NCBI GenBank assembly: GCA_022225965.2
Contig: JAKJXP020000129.1
Location: 1 to 64,000 of the forward strand
Length of the DNA: 64,000 nt
Source: Diatrype stigma
Taxonomy: Eukaryota; Ascomycota; Sordariomycetes; Xylariales; Diatrypaceae
Reading direction: 5' to 3'
Shown: positions 11,129-24,299 of the stretch, piece after piece
How the letters are laid out: each line of letters begins with the position of its first letter
How positions within the stretch are numbered: position 1 is the stretch's first letter
Program-made: the position numbers and the translations under genes
The notes under the pieces: model-generated
What the model saw: the letters and a program-made list of their open reading frames with translations, nothing else
What the model was told of the DNA's origin: nothing
Database searches by the model: none

Positions 11129-14100
11129 AGCTTGAGGACGGGACTCAACAATAGCATTTCCGGGACGTAAAATACCCGAGCGTCCCACTTGGATTTGTAG
11201 ATTATTAGATATGAACTAGGATCCGAAAGCTCGGGTTGTGCCCAGGTGGGTTTTGGGTGAAAAGGGGGTGAGGTCACCTAGGCGTAACTCGTGGGTTCTT
11301 GAGACTGGTAGGTTAAGGAATGAGACAGCTCTTTATATCCATCTCTTCTACCATCCAGAATCGATCGGTTACATGGAGAGTCTTCGTTGTTATGCTCGAG
11401 TGCTTTCAGTCCGAGCTATAGTTTTACGGGTGTAGGAAGCGCTTAAAGGGATTCCACCCCTATATAGTTCGTGGTGGCATTCTTGTCTTAGGTACCTCTC
11501 TATGCCCGATCTACGATCACACCGCCGACCCGAATATTATGCGAATAGGGGTCATGGCGCACATGTAGTTTGTCTTCGGTCCAGGCTGTCTTGCTCCGGG
11601 TCCGGATGCCTCTCTTTCTACTAACACATCTGACTCTCGGACCCCGTATCTCGCTACCGGTGTAGCCCTTGGGGTGTAATGCTACCTCCGGCGTCCTCCT
11701 TAGTGAGGTGTACTACCTAATGGCGGAAACACTCTACTCCCTTCGGCGAGTTGTGGCCATGAACCAAGATACAGCGGCCAACAATTTCAACCACTACTTC
11801 GAATCTCAGCAGTCTTCACACCTCTCTTCACCCAAGCCACTCACAAGTTTCGCGAGTGCCCCTATTAAGACTATAGCTTGTTGATGTTATCTAAGAGCTA
11901 CTGTTCCGGCCCAACTGCTGCTAAACGTGTCGGGAGTTTATCCATGGTCTTGGCTTGCTCCGCTGGTCACACACATCGCCACCCCGGGCTACGTTGCGTG
12001 AAACAACATTCGTATTGGCCAGTTGGCTTGCATAGCTATCGACCTATGCAGCAGTTCAGCTCGGAAAACTATGTAGAAAGGGTCTTAAAAAGCGATCACA
12101 TAGTTGTATGGTTCATGCTGTCCTCCGCGAAAGACGTCGTGTCATCCATAGTCGTGTTCCGTATAGTATGTGCTACAATGCGGGAGGGGGGCATTCTACA
12201 GACATATTGCCATATTATGCGATATCTATTCACATGCCATGCCAGGCATGATGCTACGCTGATAGATAGACCTAGGCTGGTCTATGTGGCCAAGCAGATT
12301 TTGTGAGATTGTTACAGGCAATTAGTGGTGTTCAGACAAATCAATCAGGCGTGAACTCATATTGTTGAATGCCTCGCACTACCAACTATATCCTCCAACC
12401 CGTTCTTTGGCGCCAAGGTATCACAAATCAGATTGTCTGAAGGGCTAGACTATTGATTCTAGTCTAGGCTCTTCTGTTGTAATTTTGCGTTGTGGTTGTG
12501 GCCAGCTACTCGACTCGACTACCCAGCCCAGCCCAGCCCAGCTTGCCTTCCCTTTGGGTTGAGACGGATACTTCGGGATCGACCTGCATGGGCTGCAGTC
12601 TGTGTAGGAACAAACGTCATCGGTACTTACGTAGGTAAGGTAGTTTTAGCAACTATTCGGAGTCTGGGGGAGGAAGAGGGGGCGCTTATTGGATTACATA
12701 TTTCCAAGAATTCTCCAAGAAGTTTCCAAGAAAGCACTAGGTATGCTCAACGCTGCCACAGATCAAAAGCCAAGCTCGTGGCATTCAACGGCAGATTTTA
12801 CATCATAGTCGGCCCATACAACGGAAGAATCACGGGAATAACGGAATGGGGGTTTTCGGCCTACGACCGCATCAATCATCTGCTCCTATGAACTCATTAC
12901 TCACCCGGCCGGTCGCTTGGAGACGCACACCAAAAGACCACGTTGATCTCGTGCGTTTGGAGATAGCCTTGGGTTGGGTGACTTGCGTTTCATCTATCAA
13001 TGCCTGGCAGCCCGGGTAGGTAGTCGGTTAGGCCCTACGTAAGGTACGTAGATCGACGGGATCCTCAATGGACCCTGAGACATCGATATAGAGATACGTA
13101 TTCGTAGGGACGATTTGAATGCCACACATGTGCTTACGTTTTACGCATCCATTACAAAGTACTATGTAGTATTTAGGGAGGGAGGGGGAGTGCGTATACT
13201 GGTTAGTCTGCATGCAGTATCACCTTTCTGGTAACCAAGTGTGACGATTGTGATCTGATACGCTGGAGAAGCTGTTGTCCTCTATAACGTTCGGACTGCG
13301 GGGTCCCTATCGATCAGGGCAACGTATATAGCTTTGAGAGGTGGACTTCCACCATGACTGATCCTCAGTAGGAGCTTGGGAAAGTTCCGAGACCGAAGAT
13401 CTCCCAAGCGTTGAACGGCGGCACGCAGGTTAAGATAGTTCGATGCTTGGCTAGCATGTCTATGTAAGCCAAGATTCGAGATCGGCTACCAAGCCCTGCC
13501 CAAGCAAACTTTATGTCGTTTGACGGATTGCTTGTTTCGCAAATACAGAGTGGCGTCTCGAGAAGTTGTTGGACGTTGACTCCAAATCTTCAAGGGTCCG
13601 AAGGGTCTTGCGTCGTGCTCGACCCCCCCGCACTACTTCGTACGTAGGTACTTAACAGACTTCTCGGGGTTGGGGTCGGAGTCGGGTCATTTGACACATG
13701 GCGAGACGATTATTGGGCTACTAAATGCTCACTTGTCGAGTAGTGTTAGTTCTTCAGTTGCCCTTACGGTCCTGTTGCATGAGGATTAACTAGTTAAGCA
13801 GGTGGAATGTTCGACTAAGAAGCGTCGTTTATGTAATTCGGTTCGAGTAAACGACTGTGCCGGACCATCCATTGTATTGTACTTGATAGTTGGTTATATT
13901 CATCATCGGGGTTGGTTGGCGCAATCATCCCCTCACATAAGGTATCCTTAGGTAGAGAGGGGTAGGGAGGTGCCGTAGGAATATACGTTGCGCATGTGAT
14001 GGATGAATGGATGGGTGGCTGCTGTCCCGTTGTGATGTCAGAGCGTATCTTGAGGCCTTCCAGATTGTCGTTAATCTGGCATAGGATAGTTTGTGCAAGG

Positions 14101-14483
14101 TTGTAACAGGAAGCTCCAAAATGGAATACGGCCGGTAGACGGTTACATCCTACCACACTCCGACGAGATGCCTCGGACAATGACCAACCTCAGTTGGGCT
14201 ATATTTGGTGCAGAGCTGCTGCAGACAAGGAAAAGATGCCAAATAAGTCCGTTAAAGGTTAAGCAAACTGCATTGCGGACGTATACGGCAAGCAATCTTA
14301 TCACTTATCAATGGCCCATCCTCAGGGCAGCGGACATGCAATAGCTACCGTATCTTGTTTAATTATTGAAGCTCCAGATGTCTCTATGAGGATAGACATC
14401 ATGGTCTGACCCGGACGGATGCACTATCACTCTCTTATGGGTTGATAGGGGCACGAGCCAAACCGGGAGACTGCCACCTGGCT
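11129..14483. other. Gene-poor stretch, no feature recognised
   Basis: Several reading frames of 60-140 codons exist but none shows codon bias, a domain or splice support. Local GC is mixed and there are scattered short repeats (CCCAG triplication near 12520, TAGGTA runs). It may be decayed sequence on the edge of the repeat-rich region, which is inference. Confidence 0.5.
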
Positions 14484-14492
14484 GTAAAGGTG
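14484..14492. repeat. Left 9-bp target-site duplication of the MULE-like element
   Basis: GTAAAGGTG abuts the left TIR and is repeated directly after the right TIR at 14995-15003. Confidence 0.8.
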
Positions 14493-14994
14493 CAATTCGT
14501 TTAAACACACCGGGTCATTCTGATATAGACACCGGGTAATTAACCGCATTCGGACACACCCACTTACCACCCATCTCACGTCCTAACACACTTTACTTAC
14601 TTCATTATTTCACCAGCTTTTAAACATTACCAATACCCTTATACAGCATAATATAACACCCAAATGGAAGGGCTTTACAAATTAATCCGTAACCGCGTTA
14701 TATACGTACTGCTAGCGGCGCTGGCGCTGGCGCTGGCGCTGGCGTAAGTACAGGTGCAGCTGCTTTTATAAGTGCTGGTGCAGGTGCTGGTATTGGTACA
14801 GGTACTGGTGCAAGCTGTACGTACGTTATAAGTGGTTGGCGGTAAGTAAGTAAATGTTAGGGAGTAACTTAGGCAGTAGCGGGGCGTAAATGTGGCTTAA
14901 GGTGTGGCACGGGTGGCTGATGCGCTAACCTTACCAGATGCGGTTAATTACCCGGTGTCTATATCAGAATGACCCGGTGTGTTTAAACGAATTG
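14493..14994. mobile_element. Non-autonomous Mutator-like element: perfect 57-bp TIRs, 9-bp target duplication
   Basis: Positions 14493-14549 (starting CAATTCGTTTAAACACACCG) and 14938-14994 are exact reverse complements over 57 bases. Directly outside both ends stands the same 9-mer GTAAAGGTG (14484-14492 and 14995-15003), a target-site duplication. Long perfect TIRs plus a 9-bp duplication are typical of MULE transposons; hAT elements have 8-bp duplications and short TIRs. The 502-bp element has no transposase. Its interior has CGCTGG repeats (about 14707-14745), a related GGTGCTGGT-rich stretch to about 14815, and a chance 27-codon frame from 14664. The perfect TIRs imply recent movement or little mutation since insertion. 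Confidence 0.85.
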
Positions 14995-15003
14995 GTAAAG
15001 GTG

Positions 15004-16517
15004 TGCACGATCTGCTAAGCGACTCAGTTCATACCCAGATTAGGTAGTAAAGGCGTGCCAGCTACTGGAATTAGGTTGACGATCTCCCGACGGAGCGTAG
15101 CTGGGAGACGGATAGAGCTCTCCCTTGCTTGCTTACACAGAGGCGTTCCGCTGTTCGAGGTGTACTAAGTATTACATAGTATTGATGGGCGTTCGACAGG
15201 TTGGAGGGGCTGGAGGGCACGGAATATCGGAGTATCTGAAAGTTATTACTACCTATGTAGAGGGTATCAAATCAAATTCACATGATAGGCGATCCATGTC
15301 TGTTCGTCACAATGGGAGAAGGGTGTGTGCAGTGAGAGACTGCCAAGCATGGCCTGATGCTACGCTAATAAGCTGCAGCGTATCCGGAATGTTCTGCATG
15401 TAAAAGTTGCATGCAATAAAAGTAAGTGGCCTGCATCGGTAAGAAGCTGAGGATAATCAGCGCACCCTGCAGAGTGCATCGTGCAGAGGGCGGGCAGCGC
15501 AGGCAGGCTGGCCGCACATGTGCAAGCATTCATGATAAAAAATTTTAAGCTGTTGGCGGTGATTTACAATGAGCTCGTAATCATCCAGGAGCCGAGATAA
15601 TAGCAGAGCAGCCGGGTGGTAGTACATGGTAATGAGTAGCAACCGCAATCATGAATACGGGCTTACTCACCGGCCGCCGGCGTCACCGCTATACTTCCTG
15701 GACTTAAGGTTCCTGGCTTCGTAGATTAAGGAGGCAGGGAGGCCAGGGAGGATGTTGTGGAAAGAAAAGAAAAAAAATCAAACATTGGGGGCATTCTACG
15801 AAGCTACAAGACACTACAAAGCCACCCAGCAAAGGATTTCCGCTCCGGTAGTAAAGTTATGTATGTGAGTATGTATGTTGAATATGTATGTAGGTACATA
15901 CATACATACATACATAGGCGGCAGACAGGCTAGTGCGGTACCTGTAGTTCTGTGGCTCCTGTGGTTCTGCGAAGAATCCGTTGAATCGGGGTCTGAACCA
16001 TGGATCTCACCGAGATTACCCCTTCGCGGGACACGCCAACAGAAGCCCGAAAATTCTACGAATATGCAGAGAAGAGAAAACAAGAGCGCAACAGGAGACA
16101 GAAACAAAGAAGAAGCTGGTGCTGCTGAATTCTCACCCCCACCTATTAAACCAATAAACCAACTAGGCCACAAACCCGTTGGATGAGCAGCGAGCAAGAG
16201 CGCATACATACAGTAGTTAGCACCTACGAGCCACTCAAGCTACTGTAGTAATTGTACATTAGTTGTCTTGCTGATCTAGGGCCAGCCGTGTTGTTCCCCG
16301 TGCCATCTGAACGTCTGAAGGATTGCAGATGGAAGCCGTTCTCCTCGGTTGTCGGTTGTTTTACGTAGCACTGCGCGTACTTAACTAATTGTTAGCAAAT
16401 CGAAAGCCCACGGGTTGCTACATTTGGCGGATTGCCATCCAAGCCCATTCAATCAAGCCATTGCCTGATTGCCCAGATTGCCTACATCCAGGATTCCAGG
16501 TGCTATGTGCGTGCGTG
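15004..16517. other. Gene-poor stretch with a CATA microsatellite
   Basis: No gene is supported. The only structure seen is the microsatellite hairpin at 15883-15916. Confidence 0.5.
15883..15916. repeat. (CATA)n microsatellite with perfect 10-bp hairpin
   Basis: TATGTATGTA at 15883-15892 is followed, after GG, by its reverse complement TACATACATA and further CATA units to 15916. It could fold into a hairpin with a two-base loop; this is a side effect of the TATG/CATA repeat. Confidence 0.75.
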
Positions 16518-16780
16518 TACGAAGGTCGCGGCCAAAAGTAAGTAGCCATGATGAGACTACTCCACAGTACGCCATAGAGTACAGTAACATACAGTGTTTA
16601 GCACTAATGCCCCCGGAAGCTTTGTTTCTAAAGGGGCTTTAGTTGTAATGCTCCAGCGAATGAAGCGCTAGTATTACCTGCATTATAGCGTATTAGGTCT
16701 AAATACAGTAAAACGTGAATACCTTTCATACTGTCCCAAGCCGTACCTGAGGCTACTTACTTTTGGCCGCGACCTTCGTA
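16518..16780. mobile_element. Complete TA-flanked miniature inverted-repeat element (263 bp)
   Basis: The ends 16518-16547 (TACGAAGGTCGCGGCCAAAA and on) and 16751-16780 are perfect 30-base inverted repeats, the outermost two bases being TA on both sides. This suggests a TA target duplication with a 28-bp TIR, as in Tc1/mariner-derived MITEs. The right 115 bases are shared with the window start (1-115), so at least two copies exist. There is no coding capacity; movement would depend on a transposase elsewhere. Confidence 0.8.
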
Positions 16781-17866
16781 TGTAGGTATGATCAACAATT
16801 CGATACCCTACCTGCATGCATAGAGCTAATCGCATCATGGATGTTGGCATGGTACCTACATACATACATACACAAGCAGAACAAGGTAGCACAGCCGAGG
16901 ATCTCACATCAGTCGTCAGGTTCGCTGGTTCGATGTTGGTGAGCGATTTCAGTCTCGAAAAATGAAATGGTCGGCTGCTTCAGGTGGTCCTTCAACGTTT
17001 TTCACCCTTTCCCGTCCGCTATTCTGTAGTGCAGGCGCACCAGCTAACAGGTGAGAAATTTGACTGCTAGCCCCCTATAACCAATGCGGGATTAGGGCTG
17101 CAAGCCGCGGGCTTACTTAGTTATGAGCTTCATGTTTAGCACGCACGTGTGCGATGTGCGAAGCAGTCAGCTTTAGCAGAGGCTTGATTTTTCTATTTTT
17201 TCTTCTTCATTAGCCTGCAAACGGGAAATATTTTCACACTATCAGAAGCCATCGAGGCACTACGACACAGTCAGATAGGCGCAGATGGGTATGGGAACTT
17301 AGGAAGGGGGATGATCCCCTAAAAGATCGTAAACTTTTAGGCCCGTAAACTTTGCTCCGCCGTTTGGCCAAGCAGCCAAGCGGCGAAGAGGCCAAGGGGC
17401 CAAGAGACCAAGAGACCAAGCCTTCAAATACCCGCTGCCAAAATAACCACAACGACATGGAAAATCTGTCGACCAGTCGACTAGTCGACCAGCAACATGG
17501 ACAGGACTCGGGGCTGCATACCGCCTGTTTTCCGGAATGGAGACCTTCCCACCGCTTCTAGATACCATATCCATGCTTGGCGTTCCTTGCCTACATATAC
17601 TCTGAGTGAGACTTAATAAACCACAATTAACTATCGGGGTTCCCAAGCATCCAGGCTTCCAGACTTTTGCACATCTCGTGCTTGCCGTGCTTATCGTGAT
17701 TGTCGTGCTTGGTAGCTCATGGTCATCCCACGCTTACATATTATAGTATGGAGTGTAGTATCTCTATGTGCATTTGTATGTGTGTGCGTTATAACTTCTA
17801 CAAGGGAGGGGAGCGGCACACAATTCTCCAATACGACTGCCACTCAGACACCCCCACCCTAACCCG
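16781..17866. other. Gene-poor stretch beside the AT-rich block
   Basis: No gene is supported. A short GCCAAG/ACCAAG purine-rich repeat lies at about 17365-17420 and a GTCGAC-based palindromic stretch at about 17467-17492. The sequence is not strongly AT-rich and thus lies outside the RIP-affected block. Confidence 0.5.
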
Positions 17867-18255
17867 TACTCGTCAGGGCTCTAATCGCCTTCTGACCCAC
17901 ATTTTGCCCGCTTCGCGGATATAGTTAGGGACTTTTACTTTGTTACGAACCTTCATTTTGTTACATTAATTAATATATACAGTTTATATGCGTTTTTATT
18001 TAAAAAGTATATAACGTACCGTATTATAATATTCCGCATAAATGCATTAAAATAAAGCCGAATCGGTTTCGACGAAGATTTTAATAATACTTATAAGCAA
18101 TTGCTGCTTTTCGAAATAACTTGCGATAATTATAAAGCTTAAAAATATTAATTATAGCGATTAAAAATGCTAAGGTATTAATTATAACGATTAAAAGTAT
18201 TAATTATAAATATTAATAATTATAAATATTAAAGCCGTATTATTTTATTTAATAA

Positions 18256-18414
18256 TTATTAAGAGAATAAGAGCAGTTATAATGTCACATGGCACAAGCC
18301 ATTAAATTAAACCACTACACTAAATAAATCTCTTTATTAAACGCAACCGGCACACTTAAGCCTAAACAATATAACTACGTTTTTACCTCCACTTAATTGT
18401 TTCCGTTGCCTTAT
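18256..18414 (+). repeat. 5' LTR of the RIP-mutated retrotransposon
   Basis: It aligns without gaps to 27821-27979. By hand count 22 positions differ and every one is a C/T or G/A transition. The preceding AATAA matches the five bases after the 3' copy. Confidence 0.8.
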
Positions 18415-18799
18415 AAATGATAGCATTTCCGATTAATCCGGACCAATATAATCCAATTTAATATAATACAATTAATATAATACTTTGTTCTTATTAAAAA
18501 CAATTTTCCCCCTTACCTTTTTTAAGCCGCCGCCGTTAAAGCGTTAGGCTAAGCGGAATAAAGGATTTCCGCATTTTTATACCTTAATTTTATACCTAAT
18601 TCGCAAAATCTCGCCAAAACCTTATGTTAAATCTTATTTATATATTCTTTTTTAACCGATTTAATATTTAAGACTTAATATTATTCCTTTTTTAAGTTTT
18701 AAAGCGTTTATTTTATATTAAAAAAGGCCTCGCAAATTGCTATAAAATTATCGCATTTATTAATAAATACCTTATATTAAACGTCGTACGCTTTTAATA

Positions 18800-20900
18800 A
18801 ACGCGGAATATTAACGAAATTAAAGATTTCTTAAAACAAAACGATATTTCCGTTATATAACCTCAAGATTAACCTATACGAAAACTACGATTTTAAGGAT
18901 TAGCATTAAACGAAGACCCGTAAGCCATAAACATTTTCGAATTTCGCTAAATATTCCTTTCCGTAATACGATTTATTAATCGTTACTAAAAAAAACTATA
19001 AGAAAATTAAATACGTCATTAAAACCCCGCTTAAAATTAAGCAGCAATTTTTATTATTAACTAAATCGCAAAGAACCTTAAATAACGAAAAAAAGCCATT
19101 TAATCCCGCCTTTAAACGCTATATGCCCCATAAAAAGTACCGATATCCGTTGCATTATTCTTAATTTCCTTTAATTAAATACCACATTCATTTATAACCA
19201 GAAATCTTTTAGCCTTATTTTTAAAAAACGAAAAACAATTAAATAAAAAACAATTAAACAATAACGAAAACGTTAAATTTTAATACCTAAACGACGACGA
19301 AATAATAAATAAAGCCATAAAAATACTAAAAACCCGTCATAAAGCCCGTAAAGCCCGTAAAGCAATCCAATTATTCCTTATCCATATCGATTTAATTATA
19401 AATTAAAAATTTATGAAAAGCGATTTATTCGTTCGAAAAAACTTTATTTAATCGTACGAAAATATTAAAAACAGGAATAGCTTATTTTTAAATAGGCATA
19501 TATGTCGTTGTTAACGAAACCGAGCCTTTTAAAGCGAAAACCCATTTTTTTAGGATTAAAAAAATAAAAATCAGAAATAAATATATCCTTTCGATTTTAT
19601 ATATTAGGCTTTTTAAGGCCAACAATAAGCTTAATCTTTTTAATTACCCTTACGACTTGCTTAGTTTTTACGGTAATAAAAGCAACCTTAAAATAAATCT
19701 TAAATTAAAAAGCAAAAAGCTTAAGCCGTAAACGCCGGTAATTCGGGAAATAATAATGGTTTTTCGTTAAAAAGCAATAAACGCTTTTATTATAATAACA
19801 ATAATAACAATAATAATGCCCTAATTCGTCGTAAACGTAATGCAAATTCTAAAAGAATTAACGAATTGGCCGTAATTATAGTCGCTATTATAAAAGCCAT
19901 AGTCGATAAACCAATAGGCGACTTTTTTAATAAAATATAAAAAACAGCCGCGAATTATCGCAATTTATCGAGTCGTAATATTTATAATTGGAAAATTTAT
20001 AACTTCGAATATTTCCATTTTAATTTGGAATAATTTTTTGGTAAAAGGAATTACGTTATTATCGACAAAAACGTTTATTATTATAACGTATATTTATTCG
20101 CGAATAACGTAAAAAAAGCAAAAAAAAACGACCGCAATAAGGCAAAAATCATTAAGAAAAATTTTCATTAATTTTTACGTAATACCGCTTAATTATAATG
20201 GTCGTTATAATTATTATTAAATTAACGAACATTTTATAAGGCCAATAATTAAGCCGCTTTTAATAAATTTATAAATAAATTTAAAATTAACGAAATCCAA
20301 GCAATTAATTTTTTTAAAACAGCAATATTTATTCGTTAAGATATCGTCGATAATAAATCATTTCGTAATTAATTAATAAAAATCATCCGTTATTATAAAG
20401 CTTATAAAATGAAAAACCCGATTTAATAAATAACCTTTATATATAACGGATTAAACCCTTATTTTTAAGAATGCGTTTTATGCCCGGTTAAAGGCATAAC
20501 TTTCGACGATTATTTAATTTATGTCAAAAAACGCCGCCTTTTCTATAAACGCCGCCTTTTAGCAAAGGGCTAAAAACCGAAACCCCAAAGCGGTTTAACG
20601 TTAAACGAAATGTTAATACGAAACCAAATCCCCGCCTTAGCTTAGGTTTTTAACCCATAAAATTAATTTTTATTAATAGCCTTAATTTAATGCCAATTAA
20701 TATATATAATTATCGACGAATTTAATAATAAATAAGCAAACGTTAATTAATATAATAATAATAATAAATATAATAATAATAATAAATATAATAACGGCAA
20801 TAAAAATAACAAAAAACGTGGCAATTATTGCGGTTAATTTAATAATTACAAAGGTCGAAATAATTTACGAAATAATTATAATAATTCAAATAATTTAAAT
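18800..20900 (+). pseudogene. Degenerate Gag-like region with zinc-knuckle remnant
   Basis: The region between the 5' LTR and the polymerase domains holds broken frames rich in Lys, Asn and Ile. Near 20815-20865 the plus strand reads GNYCG, a stop, then FNNYKGR, which fits a mutated CCHC nucleocapsid knuckle. Assignment as Gag rests mainly on position. No intact frame remains. Confidence 0.45.
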
Positions 20901-22620
20901 AGCTCTTAAAGCTTTTAAAAGAATAACTTTAATAATAAATTACGACCTTTCCGCGGAGAATATAAAAACAATTAAATCCTATAAAACATAAACCGCAATT
21001 TCCAATTTCGCCGCTAAAAACGTTAAATCCGTTTAATCCGTAAAAAAAAAAAACAACATTCATTATTTTAAAAATAAAATTTGGCTCGAATATAAACAGG
21101 AGGACCGCAAAGCCCGAAAGGCCCAGTTATTTATAAACGGCTATATATTTATCGATAATTATTTTGATAATAATGCATATAATAAAAATGAAAATAAAAA
21201 ATGGAACGAATTAATTAACGGTATAATTAAATGCCTCTAAATTAAAAACGACGACATATCCATTTTTAAAAAAACCTGCCGCAAATGTGATATATTATTC
21301 GATATTCGAATACTTTGTTTTAAATACGTTTATGCCAATTTTTATATACCAAAAACTACCGTTATTTTACCAAAATCCCCGTCCGTTAAAGATATAAACG
21401 ATAAGGATAATAAAGCAAGCATACATTACGAAAACGATTGTTCGGTAATTATTATACGCCCCAAACGAATAAGCCCTTAAAACCCGTTAATAAAATATAC
21501 CTATTTAAAGATTATGATTTAAATAATGCAAAACGAATTAATTATATGCGTAAATACCGGTATATCTTATTAACTTATAATAAAAAATTAACTTAAAGGA
21601 TACGTAATGAATTATATTAAAAAGTCCGTTAAAAATTACGAAGCCATTATAGCCGGAGGCATCGAAGGCAATATTAAACTTATTAAGAAAGCGATATTTA
21701 CGATCGATATTCCATATACATTAATATACGGTTAAAATATTACAATATGCGTTGCAATTATTATATGGATAATTAATAAACTTAAGCTTAATTTCTTTTT
21801 AAGAAACGAATTTAACGATAGGAATGGCATATTAATTAGTTATTTTAAAAAAACCCTTATTATAGAATTTTATTAAAATGTTATTATATTATTTAAAATC
21901 ATTAAATGTCGAAACCTTATTAAAAAACGAATATTAATTAAGGCCATAATAACAGTTTCCCTTAAAATAATAGCAAAAATACTAGTTTTATATATTAATT
22001 TGCCGGAAATTAACGAAAAAACAAGAATTACGAAATTATATTATTTTATTACCGGATACGCTAAAGTATTTAATGCCGCCATTAAAGCGAAAATATTAAA
22101 GATTATTCCATATATAAACAATACGGATTAATTCCAAAGGATCCAACATAAAGCTAAATTCGGCATAATTATAAATTTCGATAACAACGGATATTTCATT
22201 ATTACTTGGGAAAAAATTAATTTCGCCGTAACGTTAAATAGCATTAATTCCGATAAAATAAATAGTTAAGGCCAATATTGATTTATAAAAAACTTTTATA
22301 TTAACGACGATATATACGTAACAATAATATTTCCTAAGGCTATAAATAATAATTTATGAAATATTATAATTAATAAACGAAGCTTTAATTAAAAGAAACC
22401 ATTACTTAACGCTAAAGCCTTAAAAAATATGAAATTTATTAAGTTTAAAAACGGAATTAATATATACGCAAAAAACCTTTACGAAGCAAAAATTATTTAA
22501 AAAATCGTCGAAAATTACGACATATAACGCAATAAAGATATAATTCAATTATTCGAAAACGAAAAAATGAAAGTTAAACTTATTAAAAACTGGCGCAATA
22601 AATATAAACCTAAGATTCCT

Positions 22621-23361
22621 TATTTATTAAGCGCCGAAAATAAGGCAGTCGTCGAAAAGAAATTCGGACCCATGCATAATTTAAAACGCCTCGACTAAAT
22701 AAATAATCCTATTTCATTTATAGCCCCATTATTCGTGGTTTATAAATTAATTAAAAAAAAACGAATCGGCCGATTAATAATTAACTTATAACTATTAAAC
22801 GACGTTATTAAATAAAATAGTTACCTTTTATTACGTATAAAAAATCTTATAATAAAGATTAAAAAAAAGCTATACCAATGCGTCGTCGACGGTTTAACGT
22901 TTTACTATTAATTTCCGGTTCGAATTAAAAATAGGCACAAAATGATTATTATATTTCCAAGAAATCTCGAAATATTTAGCGTGGCATTTATGGGTTTTTG
23001 CAATTTAACCGCTTTCGATTAACGCTTTTTTAATTACAGATTAATGCCTTATAAGAATTTCGTTAAGGCATATATTAACGACATTATTATTTATAGCGAT
23101 TTTTTTAATAATTACTGCAACCATTTGCATAAAATATTCGCATTATTCGATAAAATCGGTCTTTCTTTTAATTTAAAAAAATCTTTTATCGGATATTCCT
23201 TAATTAAGTTATTCGGTTTCCAAGTCGACGCGTCCGAAACGTCGATAATCCCTAATAAATTTAACGCTATTCGAAAGCTTAAATTCCTTATTACATTAAA
23301 CGTAATTAAGCGTTATATCGGTATAATCGTTTTTTTTTGTAAATATATCCTATGGTATTAA
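22621..23361 (+). pseudogene. Ty3/Gypsy reverse transcriptase remnant
   Basis: The plus-strand frame carries recognisable RT blocks with scattered stops: GRLIINLQLLNDVI, then TFYY*FPVRI, FSVAFMGFCNLTAF, and the longest open piece 23044-23361. The catalytic box reads FVKAYINDIIIYS where functional relatives have YIDD; the Asp-to-Asn change is a single G-to-A, as RIP would make. Downstream HLHKIFALFDKIGLSFNLKK and GFQVDA are the usual block-6/7 features of fungal Gypsy RTs. Confidence 0.85.
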
Positions 23362-24299
23362 TAAAAGATCCTTTTTTTTTAATTAAGAAAAATAAAAATA
23401 TTATTGGACGTAAAAAAAAAAACCTCATTTTTAAATTACAAACCGTACGAAAGAAATAAATAACGAAATAAATGTTTAAACCAAAATATATTAAGCGCGA
23501 AGCATTTAATATATTATAAACATAACTATATAACGATTTCGTTTTAATTTATTGGAATTACGACCGAATTATATTTGCAAAAATTAATGCGTTAAAATAA
23601 CGAGGTTTCGAAATTGTTATATTTTACTTTAACCAAATATAAAACGGCCAAATATTATCCGTTAATTTTATTCAGCTTATTATGTTTTTATTAAAGATCC
23701 TTATAAAGGCAAAAAAGAATTATAATGCAATTAAATTAAAAATCGCCTATTTAATTTGGATTATACGAAATTAACGCATATACTTTTAATCGTATAAACA
23801 TTTCGTTATTATTTTAATAAATTATAAGGCAATTAAAAGCATCGTCGAATAAAAACGGTTAATTACATTAAACGTCGTAAAGATAAATCCTTAATTAATA
23901 ATAATATCGGCATATTTATTATAATTTAAAATAAAAATCTATTACATTTCCGGTAAAATTAATATCGTCCTTAATGCATTATTTAAATTACCTATAAAAA
24001 AAACCGCAAAAGATATTAAAAAAGCTAACAATTCAATTAAATCAAAATTGGACGACATTATCGAAGCCGTCGATTATTTCGTTGAAACATACGTAACCAT
24101 AAATTCAAAATTCCGGCAACGATTAATATAAAGCTATTCGAAAAATACTAAGTAATTAAAACTAAAAAATACGCTAACCAATTTTAACATAAGCCGTTAA
24201 AATAAATAATATAAACATATTATTATTAATAACCTTATTTATTACGTTCTTTCATTTAATTAACGAAATCTTTGTATATTTTTAAATTATATAATAAAC

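Noticed and set aside
11669..12891. Three plus-strand frames of 71-142 codons
   Set aside because: No codon bias, motif, splice support or GC rise compared with the surrounding gene-poor DNA.
17352..17646. Frames on both strands with Leu/Trp/Pro-rich repeats
   Set aside because: They are produced by the GCCAAG/ACCAAG simple repeat and not by a gene.
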